From: an uncultured Bariatricus sp.
Lineage (GTDB): Bacteria > Bacillota > Clostridia > Lachnospirales > Lachnospiraceae
Length of the DNA: 64,000 bases
Assembly (NCBI GenBank): GCA_934320645.1
Contig: CAKRFP010000012.1
Span: forward strand, 1 to 64,000
Direction: 5' to 3'
Of the stretch, positions 34,624 through 43,854 are shown one piece after another. A program made the translations under genes and the position numbers. The notes below the pieces were generated by a model. That model had not been told where the DNA came from. It saw nothing but the letters and a program-made list of their open reading frames with translations, and did not search any database. Position 1 is the stretch's first letter; each line of letters begins with the position of its first letter.

Positions 34624-36173
34624 TGCTTACAGGATTTAAAAACGCAGTAGAAGTTGATTTCACATTGGAAGAAAATAAAAAGAAAATAGAAGAAGCATTC
34701 AAACAGGCTCATGCAGAAGCAGGTGCTGTTTACCCGCTGATCATCGGTGGAAAGAAAGTTGAGACAGAAAAGAAGATCGCTTCTGTATCACCGGCTACAA
34801 AGGAAGTACTCGGATATGCATGCTCATGCAGCAAAGAACAGGCTGATGAGGCAATCAAGGCATCTTACGAAGCATTCAAAAAATGGAGCCTTACATCTGT
34901 AGAAGAAAGAGTACGTGTATTAAGAAGACTTGCAGCACTTCTGATCGAGAATCGTTTTATCATGGATGCATGGAACGTCCTTGAAAGTGGAAAGAACTGG
35001 GGAGAAGCTGACGGAGAACTTTGCGAACAGCTTGACTTTATCAATTCTTATGTAATGCATATCCAGAATCTGGAAAAAGGAAAAGAACTGGTTCCTACAG
35101 ATGAACTTACAAAATGCGTTTACATCCCGATCGGTGTAGGTGTGGCTGTTTCTCCATGGAACTTCCCGCTCTCACTGTTTGGTGGAATGATCGTATCTGC
35201 AGTTGTTACAGGTAACACGATCTGCTGTAAACCATCTTCAGACGCTCCGATCGTTGCATACAAATTCGTAGAACTCTGCCAGAAAGCTGGTATTCCGGCT
35301 GATGTAGTAAGTTACATTCCTGGATCAGGATCAGAGATTGGTGACTTCATCGTAGAACATCCGCTTACAAGATTTGTAAACTTCACAGGATCAAAAGCAG
35401 TTGGATGCAGAATCAATGAACATGCAGCCAAGATCGCTGACGGACAGAGATGGATCAAACGTGTTGTAGCTGAGATGGGTGGAAAGAATGCCATTATCGT
35501 AGATTCAACAGCAGACATCAAGAAAGCAGCAAATGGAGTTGCAAGTTCTGCATTTACATTCCAGGGACAGAAATGCTCTGCATGCTCAAGAGCAATTGTT
35601 CTGGCAGATGTATATGATGAGTTTGTAGATGAAGTTGTAAAATGCGCAGCAGAACTGAAGGCGAACCAGGGATCAGGCGAAAGCAATGCAGCGATGGGAC
35701 CGGTTATCAACCAGGGCGCTTATAACAGTATTACAAATTATATCGAGATCGGACGTAAAGAAGGAAATGTTGTATTCGGTGGTACATACAGTGACGCAGA
35801 AGGATATTATATCGATCCTACGGTAATCCGCGATATCAAGAGAGATGCAAGAATTGCCAATGAAGAAATCTTTGGGCCAGTCCTTGCTGTTATCAAAGTA
35901 GATTCTTTTGATGAAGCACTTGATGTAGCAAACCAGACAGAATATGGTCTTACAGGATCTGTATACAGTGAGACACGTGAAAATATCCAGAGAGCAAAAG
36001 TAGAATTCCAGGTAGGTAACTTATACTTTAACAGAAAATCTACAGCAGCAGTTGTACTTCAGCATCCATTTGGTGGATTTAACATGTCCGGAACAGATGC
36101 GAAGACTGGTACAGCAGATTATCTGACAAACTTCATGAACCTTAAATCAATCACAGAAGATCTGAATTCATAG
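34624..36173 (+). CDS. rocA: L-glutamate gamma-semialdehyde (P5C) dehydrogenase, RocA-like
   Basis: The recognisable reading runs from ATG 34624 and has about 516 residues, the length of RocA/PruA. Family motifs: VSPWNFPLSLFGG, KPSSDAPIVAYKFVELC, VPGSGSEIGD-type (IPGSGSEIGD), FTGSKAVG, MGGKNAIIVD (catalytic Glu in AEMGGKN), QGQKCSACSRAIV (catalytic Cys) and the C-terminal HPFGGFNMSGTDAK. It oxidises glutamate semialdehyde to glutamate in proline/arginine breakdown, and the alignment by eye to Bacillus RocA is close throughout. It is monocistronic: promoter at 34551 and terminator at 36249. No proline dehydrogenase is in the window, so its upstream partner may be ornithine or arginine catabolism. 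Confidence 0.88.
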
Positions 36174-36248
36174 GAAGAGCCGGACTTAGAAAAAGGGCAG
36201 AGAATCAGAGTGTGTATAAAAGCGAAGTATTGGCTTGGCAGATTATAG

Positions 36249-36292
36249 AAAAACCGGTGGCTTGTGTAAAAAGACATGAGCCACCGGTTTTT
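36249..36292 (+). terminator. Intrinsic terminator of rocA
   Basis: AAAAACCGGTGGCT pairs with AGCCACCGGTTTTT. A/T tracts on both sides allow it to act in both directions, and the convergent YitT gene ends about 90 bases further on. Confidence 0.85.
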
Positions 36293-36379
36293 ATTATCAG
36301 GAATTCTATTTTCTGAAGCAAAGGGTCCAACAAGTGATACTGGTGAGTTGCTTAGCTGTCTGGAAATGCTGCCTGCAAT

Positions 36380-37243
36380 TTACTCATCTTTAAATCCTTC
36401 ACCCACTACATCATTCGATTCCATGATTACAAGGAAGGATTTTGGATCAATCGTTTTGATCAGCTTGCGGATTCCGTACATCTGCTTATTGTTGCAGGCG
36501 CACATTATGATGTGTTTATCATCTTTGGAATAGCTTCCCATACCATTTAAAATTGTAGAGCCGCGTCCGAGAACCTCATCGATCTTGAAGCAGATTTCAG
36601 TGCTGTGCTCGGGATCGGTTACGATCAGGGCAAGCTTTCCTTCATCAATTCCGTACATAACTTTATCCATAACAAGAGAGAGCAGATAGCTGACGATCAG
36701 ACCGTAGATCAGGCTGTCCACGTCACGGGATACAATTACGGTTCCAAGGATCACAATTACTGCATCCAGTGCAAATGCAATATTTCCAAGGGAAAGATGC
36801 GGGTTCAGTGCTTTGATCGACATCATGATAAAGTCAGAGCCTCCGGTTGAAGAATCCCGCATATAGATCATTGCATAACCAAGTCCGGAAAGGACACCGC
36901 AGCAGATGGCAGAAAGAAGTCTGTCACCCTGATAAACCGGGAATAGCGGTGCGATCACGTCCATGATTATGGAAGTAATAATGATCGTCCGGACTGAATT
37001 CAGGAAAAATCTGCGGCCCAGAAGCCGGAAACAACAGATGGCGATCGGGATGTTAAGGATCAGGGCAACAGTACCGATCGGCAGTCCGAACAACTGGTAA
37101 AAGATCAGGGCAATTCCGTTTACCCCTACCATTGGAAATTTTGCGGCGGCAGCAAAATTATAGACACCGACAGCGATCAGGATTCCTCCGATAATATCAG
37201 TTGCGATATCTTTTGTAAGTTCCAAAGCTTTGTTCTGATTCAT
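36380..37243 (-). CDS. YitT-family membrane protein
   Basis: 287 residues. Five membrane segments in the first ~200 residues (begins KDIATDIIGGILIAVGVYNFA; STGGSDFIMMSIKALNPH motif) form the YitT domain, and a C-terminal soluble DUF2179 domain follows (GRGSTILNGMGSYSKDDKHIIMCACNNKQ). This is the standard two-domain architecture of this widespread but functionally uncertain family. ATG 37243 is chosen because GGAGG precedes it; an upstream extension in frame to 37348 has no ribosome site. It is transcribed alone. Confidence 0.9.
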   Translation of the reverse strand: MNQNKALELTKDIATDIIGGILIAVGVYNFAAAAKFPMVGVNGIALIFYQLFGLPIGTVALILNIPIAICCFRLLGRRFFLNSVRTIIITSIIMDVIAPLFPVYQGDRLLSAICCGVLSGLGYAMIYMRDSSTGGSDFIMMSIKALNPHLSLGNIAFALDAVIVILGTVIVSRDVDSLIYGLIVSYLLSLVMDKVMYGIDEGKLALIVTDPEHSTEICFKIDEVLGRGSTILNGMGSYSKDDKHIIMCACNNKQMYGIRKLIKTIDPKSFLVIMESNDVVGEGFKDE

Positions 37244-37407
37244 GATAGTATCCTCCTTGATGTTGATGGAATATGATTTATAAAAAGCAAAGGCTTGCCA
37301 GAAAGACCAAAAAAAACATCTGCTAATTATATCTGGATATAATCGCAAATGCTCTTCATTTCTTTAGTATACGCGCCATAGGATAAGGATGTCAACGGTT
37401 GTTTGGG

Positions 37408-37436
37408 TTGTATCTGTAAAATAAATTTGTTATGAT
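37408..37436 (+). promoter_or_regulatory. Promoter of the 2-hydroxyacid dehydrogenase gene
   Basis: TTGTAT, 17-base spacer, TATGAT, about 50 bases before the GTG start at 37486. Confidence 0.5.
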
Positions 37437-37485
37437 AATGAATAGGAAAGGTTGCAAATTACAGTGATAAAGTGAGGGACAGATT

Positions 37486-38421
37486 GTGAAAATAGTTTTT
37501 TTGGATGTAAAAACAATTGGAGAAGATATTGATCTTTCTGGATTTGACAGGTTTGGAGAAGTCGTAAAATACGATTTTTCTACATCAGAAGAAGTACCGG
37601 AAAGAGTTCAGGATGCAGATGTGATCATTTTGAATAAAGTACAGGTCAATGAGCAGATGATTGGAAAAGCAGAGAAGTTAAAGCTGGTATGTGTGACGGC
37701 AACGGGGACCAACAATCTGGATAAAGAATATCTGGAAAAAAGAGGAGTTGCATGGAGAAATGTAGCCGGCTATTCGACAGAAACGGTGGCACAGCACACT
37801 TTTGCAATGCTTCTCTATCTGCTGGAAAAGATGCGTTATTACGATGATTATGTGAAAGAAGAGCGTTACATCAATGATACAATATTTACGCATTTTGCAG
37901 AGCATTTCACGGAGATCAGCGGCAAAACGTGGGGAATCATAGGTCTGGGAACAATTGGCCGGAGAGTTGCGGATATCGCAAAAGCATTTGGAGCACAGAT
38001 TATTTATTACTCTGCATCAGGGCGTCCGGCGCAGGGAGGTTACGAACAGGTAGATCTGGATACATTGCTTGCGAAATCTGACATCATATCCGTTCATGCA
38101 CCGTTAAATGAACATACAGAGGGCTTAATGGATAAAGCAGCTTTTTCAAAAATGAAAAAAACCTGTATTTTCCTGAATCTCGGACGTGGTCCGATCGTAG
38201 TCGAGCAGGATCTGTATGAGGCACTGGAAAATGACGAGATAGCTGCAGCCGGACTTGACGTACTTTGCCAGGAGCCGATGAGTGAGACGAATCCGCTGCG
38301 AAAAATAAAAGACAGCAAAAAACTGCTGATTACACCACATGTAGCATGGGCGAGCGTAGAAGCAAGGACAAAGCTGATGGGGATTATACTTGGACAGATA
38401 AAAGAATATTTTCAAATTTAA
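37486..38421 (+). CDS. NAD-dependent D-2-hydroxyacid dehydrogenase
   Basis: 311 residues. The nucleotide-binding motif is GLGTIGRRVADIAKAFGA near residues 153-170, catalytic Arg region in LNLGRGPIV, catalytic Glu/His pair at the end (CQEPMSETNPL and TPHVAWAS). It interconverts 2-keto acids and D-2-hydroxy acids; glycerate, lactate or hydroxyisocaproate are possible substrates. The start is GTG at 37486 with GAGGGA 8 bases upstream, and no ATG in frame fits better. It has its own terminator at 38423-38472. Confidence 0.88.
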   Translation: MKIVFLDVKTIGEDIDLSGFDRFGEVVKYDFSTSEEVPERVQDADVIILNKVQVNEQMIGKAEKLKLVCVTATGTNNLDKEYLEKRGVAWRNVAGYSTETVAQHTFAMLLYLLEKMRYYDDYVKEERYINDTIFTHFAEHFTEISGKTWGIIGLGTIGRRVADIAKAFGAQIIYYSASGRPAQGGYEQVDLDTLLAKSDIISVHAPLNEHTEGLMDKAAFSKMKKTCIFLNLGRGPIVVEQDLYEALENDEIAAAGLDVLCQEPMSETNPLRKIKDSKKLLITPHVAWASVEARTKLMGIILGQIKEYFQI

Positions 38422-38422
38422 G

Positions 38423-38472
38423 AAACCGGAGTTGTCGCATGGATTTTAGTGATATGCGGCAACTCCGGTTTT
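38423..38472 (+). terminator. Intrinsic terminator after the dehydrogenase gene
   Basis: AAACCGGAGTTGTCGCAT pairs with ATGCGGCAACTCCGGTTTT (one mismatch). It also faces the convergent pepT end. Confidence 0.85.
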
Positions 38473-38536
38473 GCTTAAAATATTTGTTTACTTGTAAAGA
38501 GTCACAAACTGTCCAATCTGTCCGTCAGACAACCTT

Positions 38537-39757
38537 TTACATCTCCGCGTATAATTTCACAAGCTCAACCACAATATCCACAGCCTTGTCCATTCCCTCC
38601 GCCGTGATGTGTTCATATGGTCCATGGAATGCATGTCCCCCTGTTCCAAGGTTCGGGCAAGGAAGTCCCATAAAGCTGAGCTGGCATCCGTCTGTGCCGC
38701 CGCGGATCGGAAGCACAAGCGGTGCAACACCCGCATTTTCGCAGGCTTTCTTTGCATTCTCAATCAGATGCATGCATCCGGCAATAATCTCAGCCATATT
38801 CTGGTACTGGTCAGTAATCGTAAGCTTTACAGTGCCGTCTCCCCATTTTTCATTGAGGTTCTTCTCAATATGGCGAAGAGTTTCCTTTCTGGCTTCAAAC
38901 AGATTCTTGTCATGATCTCTTACAATATAATGAAGCTCTGCTTTTGCCACATCTCCACTCATACCGGTCAGATGGTAGAATCCTTCATAATCCTCCGTTT
39001 CACGCGGGATTTCAAGCCCTGGGAGCATATTATTAATTTCAGCAGCAACCAGGCACGCATTGATCATCGTATCCTTGCTGGAACCCGGATGCACAGCAAA
39101 GCCTGTAATTTCAAAATCTGCCTTGCATGCATTGAAGTTTTCATACTGAATTTCGCCTTCGGTATCGCCATCCAGAGTGTAGGCAAACTGTGCACCAAAT
39201 TTTTCCACATTAAAATGATCAGTTCCACCACCGACTTCTTCATCTGGTGTAAAAGCGATTGAGATCGGTCCGTGCGGAATATTTTCTTTGATCAGTGCTT
39301 CAGCCATGGTCATGATCTCGGCAACTCCGGCTTTATCATCGGCACCAAGAACGGTTGTACCGTCTGTTGTGATCAGGGTGCGTCCGGCAAGAGATGGAAG
39401 ATGCGGAAAATCTTTTACGGTAAGGGTACGTCCACTTGTGCCAAGCGGCAGATCACCGCCATTGTAGTTTTTGTGTACGACCGGGATGATGTCATGGTCA
39501 CAGTAATCGGAAACAGTATCCATGTGTGCGATAAATCCGATAGATGGCTTATTCTCGTATCCCGGTGTGGCAGGAAGCTTTCCGTATACATAGCAGAATT
39601 CATCCAGACTTACGTCAGAAATCCCGAGGGCAGTCATCTCATCTGCCAGAATACGTGCCAGGTCGAACTGACACTGGGAAGAAGGAGAAGTCGTACTGTG
39701 TTCGTCACTTGGGGTACGGACTACTACATAATTTAAAAGTCGTTCATATGCTCTCAT
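38537..39757 (-). CDS. pepT: Peptidase T (tripeptide aminopeptidase)
   Basis: 406 residues, the PepT length. M20 di-zinc motifs can be read: IGFIAHMDTVSDY (His, Asp), LGADDKAGVAEIM (bridging Asp), FTPDEEVGGG (catalytic Glu, metal Glu), YTLDGDTEGEI (Asp) and GTGGHAFHGPYEHI (final His). It cleaves the N-terminal residue from tripeptides in the cytoplasm. ATG 39757 has AAAAGAGG 7 bases upstream; an earlier in-frame ATG at 39781 lacks a ribosome site. A promoter on the minus strand lies at 39792-39820. Confidence 0.95.
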   Translation of the reverse strand: MRAYERLLNYVVVRTPSDEHSTTSPSSQCQFDLARILADEMTALGISDVSLDEFCYVYGKLPATPGYENKPSIGFIAHMDTVSDYCDHDIIPVVHKNYNGGDLPLGTSGRTLTVKDFPHLPSLAGRTLITTDGTTVLGADDKAGVAEIMTMAEALIKENIPHGPISIAFTPDEEVGGGTDHFNVEKFGAQFAYTLDGDTEGEIQYENFNACKADFEITGFAVHPGSSKDTMINACLVAAEINNMLPGLEIPRETEDYEGFYHLTGMSGDVAKAELHYIVRDHDKNLFEARKETLRHIEKNLNEKWGDGTVKLTITDQYQNMAEIIAGCMHLIENAKKACENAGVAPLVLPIRGGTDGCQLSFMGLPCPNLGTGGHAFHGPYEHITAEGMDKAVDIVVELVKLYAEM

Positions 39758-39791
39758 AATCAAACCTCTTTTCATTAACATTTCTTATCCG

Positions 39792-39820
39792 AGTATAGCA
39801 TTTTGCAGGTGAAAATGCAA
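39792..39820 (-). promoter_or_regulatory. Promoter of pepT
   Basis: On the minus strand TTGCAT, 17-base spacer, TATACT, about 35 bases before the pepT ATG. Confidence 0.6.
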
Positions 39821-39846
39821 TTTTAAAAATAGATTATTCAATCTGT

Positions 39847-39928
39847 TACGTCCTTAAAAATGTATGTTCAATACGAAAATACGTCCTTAAAAATGTATTT
39901 CTATACAAAAATACGTCCTTAAAAATGT
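39847..39928. repeat. Three iterated 17-bp repeats between pepT and the ATPase gene
   Basis: TACGTCCTTAAAAATGT occurs perfectly at 39847-39863, 39880-39896 and 39912-39928 (periods 33 and 32 bases, about three helical turns). The 15-16-base spacers differ. The third copy abuts the -35 box of the downstream ATPase gene. Regular helical phasing suggests an iterated protein-binding site. Confidence 0.7.
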
Positions 39929-39956
39929 TGAACCACACATTTTTTAGTGATAAAAT
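39928..39956 (+). promoter_or_regulatory. Promoter of the DUF4143 ATPase gene
   Basis: TTGAAC, 17-base spacer, TAAAAT; a second TATAAT lies at about 39974. The -35 overlaps the last T of the third 17-bp repeat. Confidence 0.55.
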
Positions 39957-40016
39957 AAAAATAAACAGGATATAATGTTTATAGAATCATAGATCATAAA
40001 GCAAGGAGGATGCCAG

Positions 40017-41360
40017 ATGAAGCGCTTTGCATTAGAAAAATTAAAAGAGTGGAAGAAAAAAGCAAACAGGAAACCTTTGATTATCCGTGGAGCCAGACAG
40101 GTAGGAAAAACATGGCTAATGAAAGAATTTGGAAGGACATGTTTTGAAAAAGTTGCTTATGTAAACTTTGACAGTAACACAAGAATGCAACAGGTATTTG
40201 ATGGTGAAATTAATATAGAAAGAATCATACTGGCAATCAGTGCAGAAACAGGAATTTCCATTGATGTGAAAGACACATTGCTGATATTTGATGAAGTACA
40301 GGAAGTCCCGAAAGCATTGTCTTCTCTGAAATATTTTTGCGAAAATGCTCCTGAATATGCAATTGTGGCAGCAGGTTCTCTTTTGGGTGTGGCATTGCAT
40401 AAAGGAACTTCTTTTCCGGTTGGAAAGGTAGATTTTATGGATCTTTATCCATTGACATTTCAGGAATTTTTGTGCGCATTAGGAGAGGAACGCTTCGTAA
40501 ATATTCTTCAGGGAACGGATACCGATATGGTGACAACATTCAAATCTAAATATATAGACCGGTTACGCGAATATTATTATGTAGGTGGCATGCCGGAAGT
40601 AGTACAGACGTATGTAGAAACGAAGGATTTTAATCAGGTCAGAGAGATACAGAAGAACCTGTTGAATTATTATCAACAGGATTTTTCAAAACACGCCGAG
40701 ACTTCATTGGTTCCAAGACTGAATCTTGTATGGAATTCGATTCCGATGCAGTTGGCGAAGGAAAATAAAAAATATATCTATGGACAGGTGAGAAAAGGAT
40801 CAAGGGCAAAAGATTTTGAGCTGGCAATACAATGGCTTTTAGACTGTGGATTGATTCATAAGGTACAAAGAGCAGGGAAAGCTGCGCTGCCACTGAAGGC
40901 ATATCTGGATTTGGATGTGTTCAAAATATATCTTCTGGATGTGGGGCTTTTGATGGCGATGACGGATATGGATGCGCAGGTAATTATCGATGGAAACCGT
41001 ATATTTACAGAGTTTAAAGGTGCGTTAACGGAGCAGTATGTTTTACAGCAGCTGATCGCACTGGATCATATAGAACCGTATTACTATTCGACTGCAAATT
41101 CCAGTGGTGAAATTGATTTCCTATTACAGGGAAGAACTTCGATTATTCCGTTGGAAGTGAAAGCGGAGGAAAATTTGAGGGCAAAAAGCCTGAAAGCGTT
41201 CTGTGAAAAATATAAGCCTAAATATGCCGTAAGAACGTCAATGTCAGATTACCGGGAACAGGAATGGATGACAAATATTCCTTTGTATAATATCGACAGG
41301 ATCAAAGAATATCTGGAACAGAAAAAAGCTGAAAATATGAAAAATTATGGAAATCTATAA
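40017..41360 (+). CDS. AAA ATPase with C-terminal DUF4143 domain
   Basis: 447 residues. The N-terminal AAA_14 domain has Walker A RGARQVGKTWLM (residues ~27-38) and Walker B LLIFDEVQEVP (~88-98), then AAGSLLGVAL. The C-terminal DUF4143 region contains LTEQYVLQQLIALD and a PD-(D/E)xK-like stretch SGEIDFLL...IIPLEVKAEENLRAKSL. The E-I-D...E-V-K pattern resembles a nuclease fold, though activity is unproven. Such genes are common as isolated, mobile accessory genes in Clostridia and Bacteroides. It has its own promoter beside three iterated repeats. AAGGAGG precedes the ATG. Confidence 0.85.
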   Translation: MKRFALEKLKEWKKKANRKPLIIRGARQVGKTWLMKEFGRTCFEKVAYVNFDSNTRMQQVFDGEINIERIILAISAETGISIDVKDTLLIFDEVQEVPKALSSLKYFCENAPEYAIVAAGSLLGVALHKGTSFPVGKVDFMDLYPLTFQEFLCALGEERFVNILQGTDTDMVTTFKSKYIDRLREYYYVGGMPEVVQTYVETKDFNQVREIQKNLLNYYQQDFSKHAETSLVPRLNLVWNSIPMQLAKENKKYIYGQVRKGSRAKDFELAIQWLLDCGLIHKVQRAGKAALPLKAYLDLDVFKIYLLDVGLLMAMTDMDAQVIIDGNRIFTEFKGALTEQYVLQQLIALDHIEPYYYSTANSSGEIDFLLQGRTSIIPLEVKAEENLRAKSLKAFCEKYKPKYAVRTSMSDYREQEWMTNIPLYNIDRIKEYLEQKKAENMKNYGNL

Positions 41361-41466
41361 GGGATGAAAAATAAAAAATTGCACAAAACAAATAAAAAAG
41401 TTTGAAAAACAGCAAAAATATTGGTCAAAAAAGATGTGATTTTGGTTAATCTTGATAATCCATGAG

Positions 41467-41475
41467 TGTTATAAT
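41467..41475 (+). promoter_or_regulatory. Extended -10 promoter of the L25 gene
   Basis: TGTTATAAT (TG-N-TATAAT) lies about 60 bases before the start at 41535. No good -35 is seen, as is usual for extended -10 promoters. Confidence 0.5.
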
Positions 41476-41534
41476 ACAGCTGTAACAAGGAAATAGGTAC
41501 TTTACCAGAAGTCAGTGATTGGAGGAAAAGATAA

Positions 41535-42116
41535 ATGAATACTTTAAAAGCTGAAAAAAGAAATATGCAGACAAAAGCCAAAAAACTCAGAAGAGAAGGT
41601 TATGTAACCGGCAATGTATTCGGACGTGAGATTGAAGGCTCCATTCCGGTACAGATGACACAGAAAGAAGCGGAAAAGTTCCTGAAAGCCAATGGCAAAG
41701 GAAGCCAGATCATGCTGGATCTGGATGGAGAGCAGATGGATGTGCTGGTAAAAGAAGTCGATTATGATTCTATGGGTTCAAAAGTACTTGAAATAGATTT
41801 TCAGGCACTGGTAAGTGGAGAAATGGTACATTCCGTAGCAGAAGTTGTGATCCACAATCAGTCAAAGGTTGTCACAGGTGTTGTTGAGGAACTGCTTAGT
41901 GAAATTGAATACAAAGCACTTCCATCTGCACTTGTTGAAAAAGTAATTGTTGACGTTGGAGATTTGAAGGTCGGAGAAACCATTAAAGTCAAAGACCTTG
42001 ACATCGCAAAAGATAAAGATGTCAAGCTGATCACAGATCCGGAAGCAGATGTAGCAGGTGTGGCTGCTGTTCATAATGATGTTCCGGAAACAGATGAAGA
42101 AGAAGCAGCTGAATAA
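41535..42116 (+). CDS. rplY: Ribosomal protein L25/general stress protein Ctc
   Basis: 193 residues of the long (TL5/Ctc) form. The N-terminal 5S-rRNA-binding domain begins MNTLKAEKRNMQTKAKKLRREGYVTGNVFG, and the C-terminal domain (residues ~95-175) is the beta-rich CTC extension, ending in an acidic tail (DEEEAAE). It is longer than E. coli L25 (94), as expected for Firmicutes. GGAGG lies just upstream of the start at 41535. It has an extended -10 promoter and terminator 42134-42177, so it is monocistronic. Confidence 0.92.
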   Translation: MNTLKAEKRNMQTKAKKLRREGYVTGNVFGREIEGSIPVQMTQKEAEKFLKANGKGSQIMLDLDGEQMDVLVKEVDYDSMGSKVLEIDFQALVSGEMVHSVAEVVIHNQSKVVTGVVEELLSEIEYKALPSALVEKVIVDVGDLKVGETIKVKDLDIAKDKDVKLITDPEADVAGVAAVHNDVPETDEEEAAE

Positions 42117-42133
42117 AAAGATTTTGTAAAAAA

Positions 42134-42177
42134 GGCGGACGCTTTGCAGAAAGAACTGCGAAGTGTCTGTTTTTTTA
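42134..42177 (+). terminator. Intrinsic terminator of the L25 gene
   Basis: GGACGCTTTGCAG pairs with CTGCGAAGTGTCT (with G-U pairs), followed by GTTTTTTT. Confidence 0.8.
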
Positions 42178-42260
42178 TTTCATAGGAGATTCCGAAGGAA
42201 CTTCCTAATCCCATTTTTTAGCAGGCAATTATAACGGAATATTTACATAAAATCAGAAAT

Positions 42261-42291
42261 CTTTATACAATCTTTATACTAAAAATACTAT
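42261..42291 (+). promoter_or_regulatory. Direct-repeat operator and promoter of the potassium operon
   Basis: CTTTATAC occurs at 42261-42268 and 42272-42279, exactly 11 bases apart (one helical turn), the geometry bound by OmpR/KdpE-type regulators; KdpE sites are T-rich with TTTATAC-like cores. The repeats overlap the position of a poor -35 (TTATAC) 17 bases before a -10 TACTAT (42286-42291), as at activator-dependent promoters. The KdpE-like regulator encoded at the end of this operon is the likely ligand. Confidence 0.55.
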
Positions 42292-42342
42292 CATTGATTT
42301 GAAAAAACAGGAGAGTAAAAACAGTAAGAGGAAGGAAAGGTT

Positions 42343-42501
42343 ATGTTCGAGATTGAGAGTATTATTTTATTTACAGGGATCCTGAGCTTTTTGCTGATCG
42401 CCGGATTGCATCTGATGCGTGAACTCGATAGTTTCCTGAAGAAGGATAAAGAAGAGAGAGAGGAAGAAAGATACAGAGGGGAAAGGAAACAAAACAAATG
42501 A
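42343..42501 (+). CDS. Small membrane protein (52 aa) overlapping the KtrB/TrkH start
   Basis: A 52-residue ORF starts at ATG 42343 with GAGGAAGGAAAGG upstream. It has one membrane helix (about residues 6-25, LFTGILSFLLIAGLHLM) followed by a very charged tail (KKDKEEREEERY...). Its stop TGA overlaps the ATG of the potassium channel gene (ATGA at 42498-42501), which indicates translational coupling and argues that it is real. The layout recalls KdpF or other single-helix subunits of potassium transporters, but no sequence similarity is claimed. It may be an assembly or regulatory subunit of the Ktr complex. Confidence 0.75.
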   Translation: MFEIESIILFTGILSFLLIAGLHLMRELDSFLKKDKEEREEERYRGERKQNK

Positions 42502-43838
42502 CAGTATTATATAAAAAGATGACACAGACGCAGATGATTGTTGTCGGGTATTTGCTGCTGATTCTTTCGGGAAGTATTCTCTTAATGCTTCCGGTTTCAT
42601 CAAGGGATGGAAATATGACATCTTTTGCAGATGCATTATTTACCTCGACATCCGCATCCTGTGTGACGGGGCTGGTTGTACAGGATACGTATCAGCACTG
42701 GTCTTTTTTTGGACAGCTTATCATTTTGATCCTGATCCAGATCGGTGGTATGGGATTTATGACGCTTGGTGTCTGTGTGGCAATTCTGTTAAGAAGAAAG
42801 ATAGGGCTTAAAGTCCGCGGAATTTTGCAGGAGAGTATCAATAGTATTCAGATTGGTGGAATTGTAAAGCTTACGAAGAAGATTATTAAAGGAACACTTT
42901 TTTTTGAAAGCATTGGAGCCGTATTGCTGATGATCCGGTTTATTCCGGAATTTGGAATAGGAAAAGGGATCTGGTATGGGATCTTTCATTCCATATCAGC
43001 CTTTTGCAATGCTGGATTTGATCTTATGGGAGAGAATGGTGCCTACCAGTCACTGGTCAGATATTCGGATGACTGGCTGGTAAATACAGTGATCATGCTG
43101 CTGATCATAATTGGTGGAATCGGTTTTTTGGTGTGGGATGATCTGTCTGTGAAAAAATTTCAATGGAAAAAATATCATCTGCATACAAAGATTGTATTAT
43201 CAACAACAGGTTTTCTGATTATAGCAGGAGCAGTTTTATTCCTGATACTGGAAAAAAATAATGTACTGGCAGGGATGCCTGTGAAAGAACAGATACTCTG
43301 TTCTTTATTTCACTCGGTGACAGCCAGAACGGCAGGATTTAATACAACCGATACAGGAGCGTTGACGGAAGGCAGTAAACTTGTTACTATGATTCTGATG
43401 TTCATAGGAGGAAGCCCGGGATCTACAGCAGGTGGAATTAAGACGACAACCGTAGTGGTTCTCATTGTATTTGTGCGTGCAAATCTGATGGAAGCAGCCG
43501 GTTGTAATGTATTTAACAGAAGACTGGATGAAACTGCGATCAGAAAAGCCAGTGTTGTAATGTGTACGAATCTGTTCCTTATACTAACAGGAACGATCTT
43601 CATGGAAATTATGCAGCCGTTTTCTTTGGCGGATGTGATGTTTGAAGTTTTTTCTGCAATGGGAACAGTGGGAATGTCTGCGGGAATCACAAGAGATGTA
43701 TGCATGGCATCAAGAATGATGCTGGTATTTCTGATGTTTTGCGGAAGAATAGGAAGTCTGACATTTGCACTTTCACTGAAAGGGCACAGACATGAAGCAC
43801 CGATCCGGAAACCGGTAGAAGAAATTACGATAGGATAG
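42498..43838 (+). CDS. ktrB: TrkH/KtrB-family potassium channel subunit
   Basis: 446 residues with four MPM repeats. Selectivity-filter segments with central Gly can be seen: SASCVTGLV (first), AFCNAGFDLMG (second), TARTAGFNTTD (third) and SAMGTVGMSAG (fourth). The gating region GGSPGSTAGGIKTTT is present. It forms the K+ conducting dimer, with the TrkA-like subunit encoded 16 bases downstream. Length and lack of the extra TrkH N-terminal helices point to the KtrB type. Its ATG overlaps the stop of the 52-residue membrane protein. Confidence 0.92.
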   Translation: MTVLYKKMTQTQMIVVGYLLLILSGSILLMLPVSSRDGNMTSFADALFTSTSASCVTGLVVQDTYQHWSFFGQLIILILIQIGGMGFMTLGVCVAILLRRKIGLKVRGILQESINSIQIGGIVKLTKKIIKGTLFFESIGAVLLMIRFIPEFGIGKGIWYGIFHSISAFCNAGFDLMGENGAYQSLVRYSDDWLVNTVIMLLIIIGGIGFLVWDDLSVKKFQWKKYHLHTKIVLSTTGFLIIAGAVLFLILEKNNVLAGMPVKEQILCSLFHSVTARTAGFNTTDTGALTEGSKLVTMILMFIGGSPGSTAGGIKTTTVVVLIVFVRANLMEAAGCNVFNRRLDETAIRKASVVMCTNLFLILTGTIFMEIMQPFSLADVMFEVFSAMGTVGMSAGITRDVCMASRMMLVFLMFCGRIGSLTFALSLKGHRHEAPIRKPVEEITIG

Positions 43839-43854
43839 AACGAGGAGTAGAAAA

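Noticed and set aside
39847..39928. CRISPR-like repeats
   Set aside because: Only three 17-bp copies with 15-16-bp A/T-rich spacers that resemble one another, so it is more like an iterated binding site.
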